From: Ruegeria sp. HKCCSA071
GTDB lineage: Bacteria > Pseudomonadota > Alphaproteobacteria > Rhodobacterales > Rhodobacteraceae
Direction: 5' to 3'
NCBI RefSeq assembly: GCF_017872555.1
Contig: NZ_JAEDOX010000016.1
Span: forward strand, 1-61,955
DNA length: 61,955 nt
Position numbers and translations under genes: made by a program. Each line of letters begins with the position of its first letter. The stretch's first letter is position 1. Below the pieces are notes generated by a model. That model was not told where the DNA came from, searched no databases, and saw only the letters and a list, made by a program, of their open reading frames with translations. Below are positions 1 to 16,734 of the stretch, piece by piece.

Positions 1-248
1 TAGTCGGCGTGGCCGGGGCAGTCGACATGCGCATAGTGGCGCGCGTCGGTCTCGTATTCCACGTGCGCGGTCGAGATAGTGATGCCGCGGGCTTTCTCTT
101 CCGGCGCGCCGTCAATCTGGTCATACGCCTTGAAGTCACCGAAATACTTGGTGATTGCTGCGGTCAGCGTCGTCTTGCCGTGGTCAACGTGCCCAATCGT
201 GCCGATGTTGACGTGCGGTTTTGTACGCTCAAACTTTTCCTTTGCCAT
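1..248 (-). CDS. tuf: Elongation factor Tu, N-terminal part (cut by window edge)
   Basis: EF-Tu carries aminoacyl-tRNA to the ribosome as a GTP complex. Only the first 82 residues lie in the window. They hold the P-loop GHVDHGKT (residues 19-26), the switch I motif RGITI (about 54-58) and the DCPGH motif of switch II (about 76-80), so the GTPase domain starts intact. The ATG at 246-248 is preceded by a clear AGGAGG ribosome binding site. It is the last gene of the rpsL-rpsG-fusA-tuf order seen here. Whether a second tuf copy exists elsewhere cannot be seen. Confidence 0.97.
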   Translation of the reverse strand, partial: MAKEKFERTKPHVNIGTIGHVDHGKTTLTAAITKYFGDFKAYDQIDGAPEEKARGITISTAHVEYETDARHYAHVDCPGHAD

Positions 249-271
249 GATGGCCTCCTTAATTTGCGGGT

Positions 272-324
272 GCCGGGCTGAAGCCCGGCCTACGGGTGTG
301 CGGTAGGCCGGGCTTCAGCCCGGC
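272..324. repeat. REP-like inverted pair between tuf and fusA
   Basis: Two copies of a 22-bp unit (272-293 and 303-324) are exact reverse complements with a 9-bp spacer. Each unit contains its own hairpin: arms GCCGGGCT and AGCCCGGC around a 2-nt centre, followed by CTAC. The same pair, with one base change in the second arm, sits between rpoC and rpoB at 10031-10087. This is the arrangement of REP/BIME elements. The RNA could fold as one large or two small stem-loops between the fusA and tuf reading frames. Confidence 0.8.
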
Positions 325-332
325 CCACTGCT

Positions 333-2450
333 TTATGCGTATTTCGCCTGGATCTCGTCCGAGATGTTCTGCGGAACCGGATCGTAGTGGTCGAACTGCA
401 TGGTGAACTGGGCGCGGCCCGACGACATCGAACGCAGGGTGTTGATGTAGCCGAACATGTTCGCCAGCGGCACAAACGCATCGATCGCGATCGCGTTGCC
501 GCGCGGTTCCTGACCCGATACCTGGCCCCGACGCGAGGTCAGGTCACCGATGATACCGCCGGTGTATTCTTCCGGGGTGATCACTTCGACCTTCATGATC
601 GGTTCCAGCAGCTTCGCGCCAGCTTTGCGCATGCCCTCACGCATACACATACGGGCCGCGATTTCGAACGCCAGAACGCTCGAGTCAACGTCGTGGAACT
701 TACCGTCCAGCAGGGCAACCTTGAAGTCGATCACCGGGAAGCCAGCCAGAGGGCCGCTGTCCATGACCGAGTTGATGCCTTTTTCAACACCGGGGATGTA
801 TTCCTTCGGAACGGCACCACCAACGATGCGGCTTTCGAACGAGTAACCTTCGCCTGCCTCGGTGGGCTGGATCTCCAGCTTGACTTCGGCGAACTGACCC
901 GAACCACCCGACTGTTTCTTGTGGGTGTAGGTGTGTTCGACCGGCATCGAGATGGTTTCACGATAAGCCACCTGAGGCGCGCCGATGTTGGCCTCGACCT
1001 TGAACTCGCGCTTGAGACGGTCCACCAGGATGTCCAGGTGAAGTTCGCCCATGCCCTTCATGATGGTCTGACCCGATTCCAGGTCGGTTTCCACGCGGAA
1101 GGACGGGTCTTCGGCGGCCAGACGGGCCAGACCCTGAGACATCTTTTCCTGGTCGCCCTTGGTTTTGGGCTCGACCGCGATCTCGATCACCGGATCGGGG
1201 AAGGTCATGGTTTCCAGAACCACCGGATCCTTGGCATCGCAGAGGGTGTCACCGGTGGTGGTGTCTTTCAGACCCGCCAGCGCGATGATGTCGCCTGCAA
1301 ACGCTTCTTCGATCTCTTCCCGGTTGTTGGAGTGCATCATCATCATACGACCGATGCGCTCTTTCTTGCCTTTGGTCGAGTTCAGGATCGAGTCGCCCTT
1401 GTTCATGGTGCCCGAGTAGATCCGGGTGAAGGTCAGCGAACCGACGAAGGGGTCGTTCATGATTTTGAACGCCAGACCCGAGAAGGCCATGCCGTCATCG
1501 GCACGACGTGCGATGTTACGAACTTCTTCCTCGTCGCCGGGTTTGAAGCCCATGTAATCGACAACGTCCAGCGGGCTGGGCAGATAGTCGATCACAGCGT
1601 TGAGCAGCGGCTGAACGCCTTTGTTCTTGAACGCAGAGCCACCCAGAACCGGAACGAAATGCAGCGCCAGCGTGCCTTTGCGCAGCAGTTTGCGCAGAGT
1701 CGGAACGTCGGGCTCTTCGCCTTCCAGATAGGCCATCATCGCGTCGTCGTCTTCTTCGACGGCCGCTTCGATCATCTTGCCGCGCCATTCGTCAGCCATG
1801 TCTTTCAGGCTGTCACGGATCGGAGCTTTGACCCAGCTTGCACCAAGGTCTTCACCCTGCCACAGCCACTCTTCCATGGTGACCAGATCAACCAGGCCTT
1901 CCAGCTCGGTTTCAGCACCGATCGGAATACCAACCGGAACAGCGCGTGCGCCGGTGCGGTCTTCGATCATGCGAACGCAGTTGAAGAAATCTGCGCCGAT
2001 CTTGTCCATCTTGTTGACGAAAACCATGCGCGGAACCTTGTAGCGGTCAGCCTGACGCCACACGGTTTCGGTCTGGGGTTCAACACCGGCGTTTGCGTCG
2101 AGAACGCAGACGGCACCGTCGAGAACCGCCAGCGAGCGTTCAACTTCGATGGTGAAGTCAACGTGGCCGGGGGTGTCGATGATGTTCAGGCGGTGTTTAG
2201 GGGTATCGGCGGTCTGACCGTCTTCGGTGCGTTCCCAGAAAGTGGTGGTCGCAGCCGAAGTGATGGTGATGCCGCGTTCCTGCTCCTGCTCCATCCAGTC
2301 CATGGTGGCTGCACCATCGTGCACCTCACCGATGTTGTGGGATTTACCAGTGTAATACAGGATACGCTCCGAGCAGGTGGTCTTACCTGCGTCGATGTGC
2401 GCCATGATACCGAAGTTACGGTATAGTTCGAGCGGATATTCGCGTGCCAT
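333..2450 (-). CDS. fusA: Elongation factor G
   Basis: EF-G (705 residues, normal length) drives GTP-dependent translocation of tRNA and mRNA on the ribosome and acts in ribosome recycling. Visible motifs are the P-loop AHIDAGKTT (17-25), RGITIT in switch I, DTPGHVDF in switch II and NKMDKIG for guanine recognition, followed by the EF-G domains II-V. It lies 18 nt downstream of rpsG and upstream of tuf in the str operon. A second, aberrant EF-G paralogue is at 35437-37365. This copy has every catalytic motif and is surely the housekeeping one. Confidence 0.98.
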   Translation of the reverse strand: MAREYPLELYRNFGIMAHIDAGKTTCSERILYYTGKSHNIGEVHDGAATMDWMEQEQERGITITSAATTTFWERTEDGQTADTPKHRLNIIDTPGHVDFTIEVERSLAVLDGAVCVLDANAGVEPQTETVWRQADRYKVPRMVFVNKMDKIGADFFNCVRMIEDRTGARAVPVGIPIGAETELEGLVDLVTMEEWLWQGEDLGASWVKAPIRDSLKDMADEWRGKMIEAAVEEDDDAMMAYLEGEEPDVPTLRKLLRKGTLALHFVPVLGGSAFKNKGVQPLLNAVIDYLPSPLDVVDYMGFKPGDEEEVRNIARRADDGMAFSGLAFKIMNDPFVGSLTFTRIYSGTMNKGDSILNSTKGKKERIGRMMMMHSNNREEIEEAFAGDIIALAGLKDTTTGDTLCDAKDPVVLETMTFPDPVIEIAVEPKTKGDQEKMSQGLARLAAEDPSFRVETDLESGQTIMKGMGELHLDILVDRLKREFKVEANIGAPQVAYRETISMPVEHTYTHKKQSGGSGQFAEVKLEIQPTEAGEGYSFESRIVGGAVPKEYIPGVEKGINSVMDSGPLAGFPVIDFKVALLDGKFHDVDSSVLAFEIAARMCMREGMRKAGAKLLEPIMKVEVITPEEYTGGIIGDLTSRRGQVSGQEPRGNAIAIDAFVPLANMFGYINTLRSMSSGRAQFTMQFDHYDPVPQNISDEIQAKYA

Positions 2451-2468
2451 TTGGATAAGCCTCTGGGA

Positions 2469-2954
<486 letters not shown>

Positions 2955-3326
2955 TTACTTGGGACGCTTCGCGCCGTATTTCGAACGGCGTTGCTTACGG
3001 TCTTTGACGCCCTGAGTATCCAGAACACCGCGCAGGATGTGGTAACGCACACCGGGAAGGTCTTTCACACGGCCGCCACGGATCAGAACAACCGAGTGTT
3101 CCTGAAGGTTGTGGCTTTCACCGGGGATGTACGAGATGACCTCGAACCCGTTGGTCAGGCGCACCTTGGCAACCTTACGCATAGCCGAGTTCGGTTTCTT
3201 CGGTGTGGTGGTGTAAACACGTGTGCAGACGCCGCGTTTCTGCGGGCACTGCTCCAGGTGCATGGACTTCGAGCGTTTTACTTTGGGCTGCCGCGGTTTG
3301 CGGATCAGCTGTTGAATAGTTGGCAT
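2955..3326 (-). CDS. rpsL: 30S ribosomal protein S12
   Basis: S12 (123 residues) sits at the decoding centre. The start chosen is the ATG at 3324-3326 (MPTIQQL), which gives the usual family length; an upstream in-frame extension of 30 residues to 3416 has no S12 homology. The segment [12 protein letters not shown] and the later [12 protein letters not shown] are the wild-type forms of the loops in which streptomycin-resistance changes occur, so no resistance substitution is visible. It is the first gene of the str operon and is preceded by a long leader and the promoter at 3554-3582. Confidence 0.97.
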   Translation of the reverse strand: MPTIQQLIRKPRQPKVKRSKSMHLEQCPQKRGVCTRVYTTTPKKPNSAMRKVAKVRLTNGFEVISYIPGESHNLQEHSVVLIRGGRVKDLPGVRYHILRGVLDTQGVKDRKQRRSKYGAKRPK

Positions 3327-3750
3327 TCCGGTTTCTTCCCCGTTTTGCAACACACATGACATGCACGCGGGCTGCGTGCGGCTAACTTCGCTGCGCTTAT
3401 GCGTCCACAAGCGCAAAACCCACGAGCGTTCCCATTCCGAGGTGAACGTCGCGGTTGTTTCTCAGAGGGCGCGAACTGCAAAATTGTCCGGGCCTTGACC
3501 AGCTCATTACTGGAATCGGCTATGGGGCGGCCCCCGGCACCGAGATGACGCGCGTAATAGGGGGAGTCGGCCCGAGTGTCAACAGCACGATACCGGTTGC
3601 CCGGCAATAGGCTGATCCGGGCCGTGCCGAAGTGGGTGCGCGGGCTTTACCGGGTTCATATAACCGCCCTGCACCGGAAGTACCAAGCCCGCAACAGGAG
3701 GCTGGGTTTCGCCTTCGGATAACCAGTGTTCAGAGCTTTGTCACGCAGGT
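3327..3750. other. Gene-free leader of the str operon
   Basis: This 424-bp stretch between rpsL and the DMT exporter has no convincing gene on either strand. It contains the promoter at 3554-3582, which predicts an rpsL leader of about 220 nt, and beyond it the 3' flank of the exporter gene. I see no strong rho-independent terminator for the exporter. Confidence 0.6.
3554..3582 (-). promoter_or_regulatory. Promoter of the str operon
   Basis: On the minus strand a perfect -35 box TTGACA (3577-3582) is followed after exactly 17 bp by the -10 box TATTAC (3554-3559). Transcription would start near 3547, about 220 nt upstream of the rpsL start codon. This is one of the best sigma-70-type promoters in the window. 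It implies that rpsL-rpsG-fusA-tuf is expressed independently of the rpoBC transcript upstream. Confidence 0.75.
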
Positions 3751-4620
3751 TCACGCCGCTTCCCGACGCGCGCGTTCCCGGAACAGCGTAAACAGTCCGG
3801 CGGCCACAATCAGTGTCGCACCCAGCATGGTCAGACCGTCGGGCCATTCATCGAATACGGCCCAACCCAGCCCCAGGGCCCAGATCAGGCTGGAATAGCG
3901 AAACGGCGCGATGAACCCGACATCGCCCTGACGCATGACCATGACGCTGAACAGATAGCCCATCAGGACGAACACGGCCGCCGCCGCAACCAGAGAACCC
4001 GCAGCGCCGGAAACCGGAACCCATCCTTCGAACACCGATGCGATGGCCGCGGCCACCGTGATGGAAAGAGACGTCGCCAGTGTCACCACCATTGACGGAA
4101 CCTGGGGCGACATGCGTCGCGTCACCAGATCGCGAACCGTGATCGAAGCCACTGCAATCAGCGCGTAGATGGAATACAGGCTGAAGCCGTCAGGTCCGGG
4201 CCTGACGATCAGAACCATGCCGCCAAAACCAATGGCAATCGCCAATATGCGCCGCCAGCCGACCTGTTCGGAAAAGACCAGTGCCGCGCCCAGCGTCACG
4301 GTCAGAGGCAGCGCCTGCAGAATGGCCGTCACATTGGCAAGCGGCATGTTCTTGAGCGCTGTCAGGAAAAAGAAGGTAGCCGACAGTTCGGCCAGACTGC
4401 GCAGCGCAACCAGCAACCGGTCGTGGTTTGAGAAATTGAGGTGCAGCGCCCCCAGATAGCGGGCAAGACCATAGACAAGGAAAACGGCCAGAACGCCCCG
4501 CATGGCCACCAGTTGGAACAATGGCAGATCCCGAAGCGCGACCTTGACCATAGTGTCGTTCAGGGTGAAGGCTGCCATGCTGCCCATCATCAGCAAGGCA
4601 CCTTTGGTGTTTGGGTTCAT
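3751..4620 (-). CDS. DMT/EamA-family transporter (probable metabolite exporter)
   Basis: This is a 289-residue, very hydrophobic protein with about ten predicted membrane segments in two similar halves, the architecture of the drug/metabolite transporter (EamA) superfamily. Sequence features include MGSMAAFTLNDTMVKVAL at the start and a second half beginning near SIYALIAVASITVRDL. The substrate cannot be predicted; relatives export amino acids, nucleobases or other small metabolites. It lies between the rpoC-side lipoprotein and rpsL on the same strand, an unusual place for a transporter, and probably has its own promoter in 4621-4758. Confidence 0.85.
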   Translation of the reverse strand: MNPNTKGALLMMGSMAAFTLNDTMVKVALRDLPLFQLVAMRGVLAVFLVYGLARYLGALHLNFSNHDRLLVALRSLAELSATFFFLTALKNMPLANVTAILQALPLTVTLGAALVFSEQVGWRRILAIAIGFGGMVLIVRPGPDGFSLYSIYALIAVASITVRDLVTRRMSPQVPSMVVTLATSLSITVAAAIASVFEGWVPVSGAAGSLVAAAAVFVLMGYLFSVMVMRQGDVGFIAPFRYSSLIWALGLGWAVFDEWPDGLTMLGATLIVAAGLFTLFRERARREAA

Positions 4621-4758
4621 GTCAGATTTGGCCCTGCGCAGAGTGATCGGGCCATTGGCCCAATCGGACGGCTGCCTGTCAACGCATCAAATCAGATCAG
4701 CGCAAGAATTGCGTTCCGACGCGTGCAGAGCGTGTCGAAACCACCCGCTGAGCCTGTT

Positions 4759-5541
4759 TCAAAGACCGGATACCCGACCGCCCCCGATCCCTTCCACAGC
4801 CACCCCGGCGCTGAGTGTGTGCGTTGCGATCAACCCGCCGGACATGTCCAGAACGCCAAGCTGGTTGCCGTTCTGAAGGGCGACATAAAGCTCGCGGCGT
4901 TTGGAATTGATGCCAAGGCCAAAGCGTTCGATCTGCACCGCTGCGCCGACCGAAGGATTGGTCGCCCGGATTGTCCTTAGGACCGTGCCGTTCAAATCCA
5001 CCTCGGCGATCAGGCGATTGCGGATGAACAGCACATAAAGCGTGCCGGTCGTTTCATCAAAGGCCAGCCCACCAATCGGCCCCTGTGGCTGGCTGAGGGT
5101 GATGTTGCGCACAAATTGCCCGTCGCGGGTCAGTTCCGCGATCATCACCCCGTTCGGATGGTCGAGGAACAGATGCCCGTCGCTGCCCCGAATGGCCAGC
5201 CCGCATTCCTTTATAGGAAACTCGTCAGGTGTGATGCCACCGCATCCGGCCGGAACCCGCTGTGCCGCAAAGGTACGCAGGACACGGCCATTTCGGTCCA
5301 ACTCCTGTAGTTGGGTGCCGGGAAGATTGCGCAGGAAGATCCGCCGTCGCGGCTCATCATAAGCCAGCCCGACGATCGAGCCGGATACCGGGATCAGGCG
5401 CGTCGTGCCGTTCGGGATCACGATCTCACGCGATGGCTGGCCCGGTGGCATCCCCACATAGGCATAATCCGTGCAGGCGGCCATCAGGCCCAGACCGAAA
5501 ACCGAAAACACGCGCGACAGCTTTGTGACAGCTCTCATCAT
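4759..5541 (-). CDS. Lipoprotein with beta-propeller-like repeats, function unknown
   Basis: This 260-residue protein begins with a lipoprotein signal (hydrophobic run ending in the lipobox LMAAC, Cys about 22). The rest shows repeated units with GLAYDEPRRRIFL, GLAIRGSDGHLFLDHP, GLAFDETTGTLYVLF and GLGINSKRRELYVAL, that is G-L-A/G-x-D followed by a short beta strand, as in NHL/SMP-30-like propellers. An outer-membrane or periplasmic binding role is an inference only. Two adjacent ATG codons (5541 and 5538) could start it. It lies 207 bp downstream of rpoC and upstream of the exporter; the three are co-directional but separated by the rpoC terminator. Confidence 0.75.
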   Translation of the reverse strand: MMRAVTKLSRVFSVFGLGLMAACTDYAYVGMPPGQPSREIVIPNGTTRLIPVSGSIVGLAYDEPRRRIFLRNLPGTQLQELDRNGRVLRTFAAQRVPAGCGGITPDEFPIKECGLAIRGSDGHLFLDHPNGVMIAELTRDGQFVRNITLSQPQGPIGGLAFDETTGTLYVLFIRNRLIAEVDLNGTVLRTIRATNPSVGAAVQIERFGLGINSKRRELYVALQNGNQLGVLDMSGGLIATHTLSAGVAVEGIGGGRVSGL

Positions 5542-5692
5542 CCCCCCCGTTACCTGTTTGAATTCAAGGCAGATGGTAGCACAGTTTAGGCTAAATCAGA
5601 AAAACCCTGCTGTTATTGCGGGTCTCATACGACAAGCGCGATATTCCAGTGGTCTGGAACCGCCTTAAGCGTGGTGCGCGTTTCAGCCCTGC

Positions 5693-5726
5693 AAAAACGA
5701 AAGGCCCCGCGAAATCGCGGGGCCTT
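5693..5726 (-). terminator. Rho-independent terminator of rpoC
   Basis: Minus-strand RNA forms an 11-bp GC-rich stem (AAGGCCCCGCG with its complement, 5701-5726) around an AAAT/ATTT loop, followed by a U-rich tail (TTTCGTTTTT). It lies 23 nt after the rpoC stop and closes the rpoBC unit. Confidence 0.88.
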
Positions 5727-5748
5727 CCTTAACTTGTCAATCGGGCGA

Positions 5749-9990
<4,242 letters not shown>

Positions 9991-10030
9991 CTCTTTACCT
10001 CAGAGTTAGAGGGTGCGGGGGTCACGCAGT

Positions 10031-10087
10031 GCCGGGCTGAAGCCCGGCCTACGCCGGATCAGATGGTAGGCCGGGCTTTAGCCCGGC
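10031..10087. repeat. REP-like inverted pair between rpoB and rpoC
   Basis: A 22-bp unit (10031-10052) identical to the tuf-fusA unit at 272-293 is followed after 13 bp by its inverted copy (10066-10087), which differs by one base (TTTA for TTCA). The pair lies in the 106-bp rpoB-rpoC junction and would put stem-loops in the polycistronic mRNA. Recurrence of the unit at two non-homologous junctions shows a dispersed element rather than a gene-specific terminator; no U-tract follows it. Confidence 0.8.
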
Positions 10088-10096
10088 ATCCCTTCG

Positions 10097-14233
<4,137 letters not shown>

Positions 14234-14366
14234 GTCAGATGTCACCTTTCGATGTTCTCAGCGGGCAAAGACACCGTCGGGCCCCGGCATCTTGCACAAT
14301 CGAGACAACACGTCCGGATCAATTCGTGGCCACCGTCCCGAAGGCGGCCTCCCGATCCGAAAACCG

Positions 14367-14411
14367 TGTCTTAGAAAACGCCCCAGTCCGTGAGGCCCTT
14401 TCTAAGACAGG
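14367..14411 (-). promoter_or_regulatory. Stem-loop 1 of the rplL-rpoB spacer (attenuator-like)
   Basis: A 12-bp perfect inverted repeat (TGTCTTAGAAAA at 14367-14378 and its complement at 14400-14411) encloses a 21-nt loop. It lies about 130 nt before rpoB. With the adjacent GC-rich hairpin it makes a structured spacer of the kind that attenuates rpoBC transcription or is processed by RNase III in other bacteria. The role is inferred from position; the pairing is seen directly. Confidence 0.6.
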
Positions 14412-14416
14412 TTCGG

Positions 14417-14446
14417 CTGGACCCGGATTTCTCCGGATCCAGCCAA
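14417..14446 (-). terminator. GC-rich hairpin downstream of rplL (partial terminator/attenuator)
   Basis: A 13-bp stem with one mismatch (GGCTGGACCCGGA with TCCGGATCCAGCC) and a 4-nt loop lies 38 nt past the rplL stop. On the minus strand it is not followed by a clean U-tract, so read-through into rpoB is expected. This fits a leaky attenuator that lowers rpoBC expression below that of L7/L12. Confidence 0.55.
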
Positions 14447-14483
14447 AATTTTCGGCGCATCAGCGATGCGCCTGAGACCAGGC

Positions 14484-14861
14484 TTAGGCCAGCTCGACTT
14501 CGGCGCCAGCTGCTTCCAGCTTGGCTTTGACGTCTTCGGCTTCGTCTTTCGACACGCCTTCTTTGATCTTGCCGCCAGCTTCGACCAGTTCCTTGGCTTC
14601 TTTCAGGCCCAGACCGGTGATGCCGCGAACTTCTTTGATCACGTTGATTTTCGAAGCGCCGGCGTTCTTCAGAACGACGTCGAATTCGGTTTTTTCTTCC
14701 TCAGCTGCGCCACCGGCGTCGCCACCAGCTGCTGCGACCATTACGGCGCCACCAGCTGCGGGCTCGATGCCGTATTCGTCTTTGAGGATGGTTTTCAGTT
14801 CTTGTGCTTCCAGCAGGGTCAGACCCACGATGCTTTCTGCGAGTGCTTTCAGATCAGCCAT
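14484..14861 (-). CDS. rplL: 50S ribosomal protein L7/L12
   Basis: L7/L12 (125 residues) forms the ribosomal stalk that recruits translation GTPases. The N-terminal dimerization part ([20 protein letters not shown]), an Ala/Gly-rich hinge at about 40-55 and the C-terminal factor-binding domain with [15 protein letters not shown] are in the right order and length. It lies 79 nt downstream of rplJ, the usual L10-L12 pair, and is followed by the structured spacer before rpoB. Confidence 0.98.
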   Translation of the reverse strand: MADLKALAESIVGLTLLEAQELKTILKDEYGIEPAAGGAVMVAAAGGDAGGAAEEEKTEFDVVLKNAGASKINVIKEVRGITGLGLKEAKELVEAGGKIKEGVSKDEAEDVKAKLEAAGAEVELA

Positions 14862-14940
14862 TTTATCAGCTCTTTCCGTTTACAATGTGTGTTCCAACGT
14901 CAGGGTAGGTACCCTACGCAGATCATTCAGTGCCAACCGC

Positions 14941-15459
14941 TTACGCAGCTTCCGCCTTCTCTTCGATGGTGGAAAGGATGCTTGCGATATTGCTTGCAGG
15001 TGCGCCAATCGCGCCGGCGATGTTCGAAGCAGGTGCGCCAATGCAGCCCACGATCGAAGCAATAAGCTCCTCGCGAGACGGCATTTTCGAAACGGCTTCA
15101 ACGCCTTTGCGGTCCAGAGCGTTCTCGCCCATTGCACCGCCGAGGATTTCAAATTTCTTGTTATCCTTGGCGAAGTCCTCGGCCACCTTGGCTGCTGCCA
15201 CGGGGTCCTCGGAATAGGTCAGAACGGTCATCCCTGTCAGCAGGTCGGCCATGCTTGCACACGGCTTACCCTCGAGGGCGATTTTGGCGAGCCTGTTCTT
15301 GGCAACACGCACGGAGCCACCCGCGTCACGGGCACGTGCGCGAAGGTCCTGCATCTCGGCAACTGTCAGACCGGCGTAGTGGGCAACCACTACGACGCCA
15401 GAGCTTTCGAAGATTTGGCCGAGTTCCTCGACCACTTTCTCTTTCTGGGCTCTATCCAC
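14941..15459 (-). CDS. rplJ: 50S ribosomal protein L10
   Basis: L10 (172 residues) anchors the L7/L12 stalk. I place the start at the GTG at 15457-15459 ([14 protein letters not shown]), the family start, with a GGAGA ribosome binding site 7 nt upstream; the TTG at 15471 would overlap that site. The C-terminal alanine-rich helix with tandem [11 protein letters not shown] and [10 protein letters not shown] units is the L7/L12-binding part. A 447-bp gap with an apparent leader precedes it, consistent with L10-type autoregulation known in other bacteria. Confidence 0.95.
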   Translation of the reverse strand: MDRAQKEKVVEELGQIFESSGVVVVAHYAGLTVAEMQDLRARARDAGGSVRVAKNRLAKIALEGKPCASMADLLTGMTVLTYSEDPVAAAKVAEDFAKDNKKFEILGGAMGENALDRKGVEAVSKMPSREELIASIVGCIGAPASNIAGAIGAPASNIASILSTIEEKAEAA

Positions 15460-15656
15460 AGTTCTCTCCAAGTTAGGGGTGAGATCTCACCCCGGCTCAT
15501 ATTTGCCGCGGCTTGCGCCCCGGCGTTCAGGTCCGTTGTTACGGGATTGGCCAAAACTCGCCCGAGGGTGGGACCCTCAGAATTCTTTGGTCTTACCCGT
15601 CTCAGGCAGGGAATTAAGGGGCCATATGGCACCACCCACCGTCTTGGACGAAACAA

Positions 15657-15688
15657 AATAAAGCGCACGACGAATCGCACGCTTTATT
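15657..15688 (-). terminator. Possible attenuator hairpin in the rplJ leader
   Basis: Arms AATAAAGCG and CGCTTTATT enclose 14 nt; on the minus strand the stem is followed by TTTTGTTTCG, so it resembles a rho-independent terminator about 200 nt before rplJ. It could stop transcripts arriving from the right or attenuate rplJL. The structure is seen; the role is inferred. Confidence 0.4.
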
Positions 15689-15838
15689 CCGCAGGTCTAC
15701 TTAGGACAGATGGCCGGGGTTTCCAAGAGGTAAATTGGGATAAATCAAACGCTGCAAGGGACGACCAGAACCACAAGATCAAGTGCGGAGACGAGCAATT
15801 GAGTTGGTCGAATTACAGGGCTGAGCGCAAAATAGTTC

Positions 15839-15868
15839 GTGACATTGTTCCAAATTCAAGACTATAAC
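15839..15868 (+). promoter_or_regulatory. Candidate promoter of the class II amidotransferase gene
   Basis: GTGACA (15839-15844, five of six -35 bases) and TATAAC (15863-15868, five of six -10 bases) are 18 bp apart. The predicted start near 15875 leaves a leader of about 32 nt before the ATG at 15907. Confidence 0.5.
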
Positions 15869-15906
15869 CCGACAATTTTTCTCAGAAACAAGAAGAATCA
15901 AGACAA

Positions 15907-16677
15907 ATGTGCAGAATTGCCGCCTATTGCGGACCAAGTATCCCGCTTGAAAACATCGTCATCCGGCCCCAGCATTCCTTGCTGGAGCAAAGCCAGCATG
16001 CCGCCGAGGCAAAACTTGCCGTCAATGGCGATGGCTTCGGTATGGCCTGGTACGCGGATCAGGATCGCCCTGGCCTGTACAGGGATGTCCTGCCCGCGTG
16101 GTCGGATGGCAATTTGGTCGATCTTTGCAGGATGATAAAATCCTCGCTGTTTCTGGCCCATGTCCGCGCGTCGACGTTCGGGGAAGTGTCGCGCGCGAAC
16201 TGCCACCCTTTTACATTTGGCAAATGGTCCTTCATGCACAATGGTCAGATCGGCGAGTTCGGGCGTTTGCGCAGACGGCTTGAATCCTCTCTGCCGGACG
16301 AGCTTTACGCGGCGCGGCGCGGGTCGACGGATTCTGAGCTTCTGTTTCTGCTGCTGCTGGCCAACGGGCTGGATGATGCGCCGCAGGACGCTGTTGTCGC
16401 AACTTTGCGTCAGATCGATGCGCTTGGAGGTCATCGGACGCAACCGGATCGCATGGCCGTCGCCTTTTCGGATGGGCAGAACCTGTATGCCTTTCGGTAT
16501 TCCAGCGATCAGCGCAGCCCGTCCCTGTATTTCGGGGAAGGTCTGGACCACGGCGGCAAGGTCATTGCGTCCGAGCCGCTGGACAAGGGCACAGGAAAAT
16601 GGACGCCCATTGAAGACCGGAGCTTCTTCACCCTGACTGGCGATACAGCCAGCCACACCGCGTTGCCGTTCAGCTAA
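15907..16677 (+). CDS. Class II glutamine amidotransferase (YafJ/EgtC-like)
   Basis: This 256-residue protein begins MCRIAAYCG, so Cys2 after methionine removal would be the N-terminal nucleophile of class II (Ntn) glutamine amidotransferases. Further family signs are NGDGFGMAWY (about 38-47), FLAHVRAST (about 80-88) and the HPFTFGKWSFMHNGQIG segment (about 98-114), all parts of the glutaminase site. No synthetase domain is fused, as in YafJ and EgtC, so it either serves a separate partner or is a stand-alone amidohydrolase; the substrate is unknown. It is on the strand opposite to the ribosomal genes and splits rplKA from rplJL. Confidence 0.85.
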   Translation: MCRIAAYCGPSIPLENIVIRPQHSLLEQSQHAAEAKLAVNGDGFGMAWYADQDRPGLYRDVLPAWSDGNLVDLCRMIKSSLFLAHVRASTFGEVSRANCHPFTFGKWSFMHNGQIGEFGRLRRRLESSLPDELYAARRGSTDSELLFLLLLANGLDDAPQDAVVATLRQIDALGGHRTQPDRMAVAFSDGQNLYAFRYSSDQRSPSLYFGEGLDHGGKVIASEPLDKGTGKWTPIEDRSFFTLTGDTASHTALPFS

Positions 16678-16680
16678 ACG

Positions 16681-16708
16681 AAAACGGGCGGTCCGTTTGG
16701 ACCGCCCG
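16681..16708 (-). terminator. Terminator of rplKA (hairpin between convergent genes)
   Basis: A perfect 10-bp stem (CGGGCGGTCC with GGACCGCCCG, loop GTTT, 16685-16708) lies between the converging ends of the amidotransferase gene and rplA. On the minus strand it is followed by TTTTCGTTT, so it mainly terminates rplKA, although it can also act on the plus strand. Confidence 0.75.
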
Positions 16709-16734
16709 CAACATTGCTTTGACGAAGATCCGGC

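Larger units (their letters stand above)
15460..15906. other. Divergent control region rplJ / glutamine amidotransferase
   Basis: No gene is supported in this 447-bp stretch. It must hold the rplJL promoter and leader on the minus strand; the best candidate I see (TTGGAA, 17 bp, TAAGTA near 15710) is weak. A 9-bp inverted repeat at 15657-15688 (AATAAAGCG with CGCTTTATT, 14-nt loop), followed on the minus strand by TTTTGTTT, could be an attenuator in the rplJ leader. A better plus-strand promoter lies at 15839-15868. Confidence 0.5.

Noticed and set aside
387..2426. 679-codon open frame on the plus strand opposite fusA
   Set aside because: It is a shadow of the strongly GC3-biased fusA gene. 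It has no family resemblance, and its translation is rich in His/Arg/Val/Gln as expected from the reverse complement.
5542..5692. Possible promoter (TGTGCTACCAT extended -10) for the lipoprotein gene
   Set aside because: The -10 resemblance is weak and there is no -35 box; not listed as a feature.
15898..16656. 252-codon frame opposite the class II amidotransferase gene
   Set aside because: The plus-strand frame has the N-terminal MCRIAAYCG and the other glutaminase motifs, so the minus-strand frame is the shadow.
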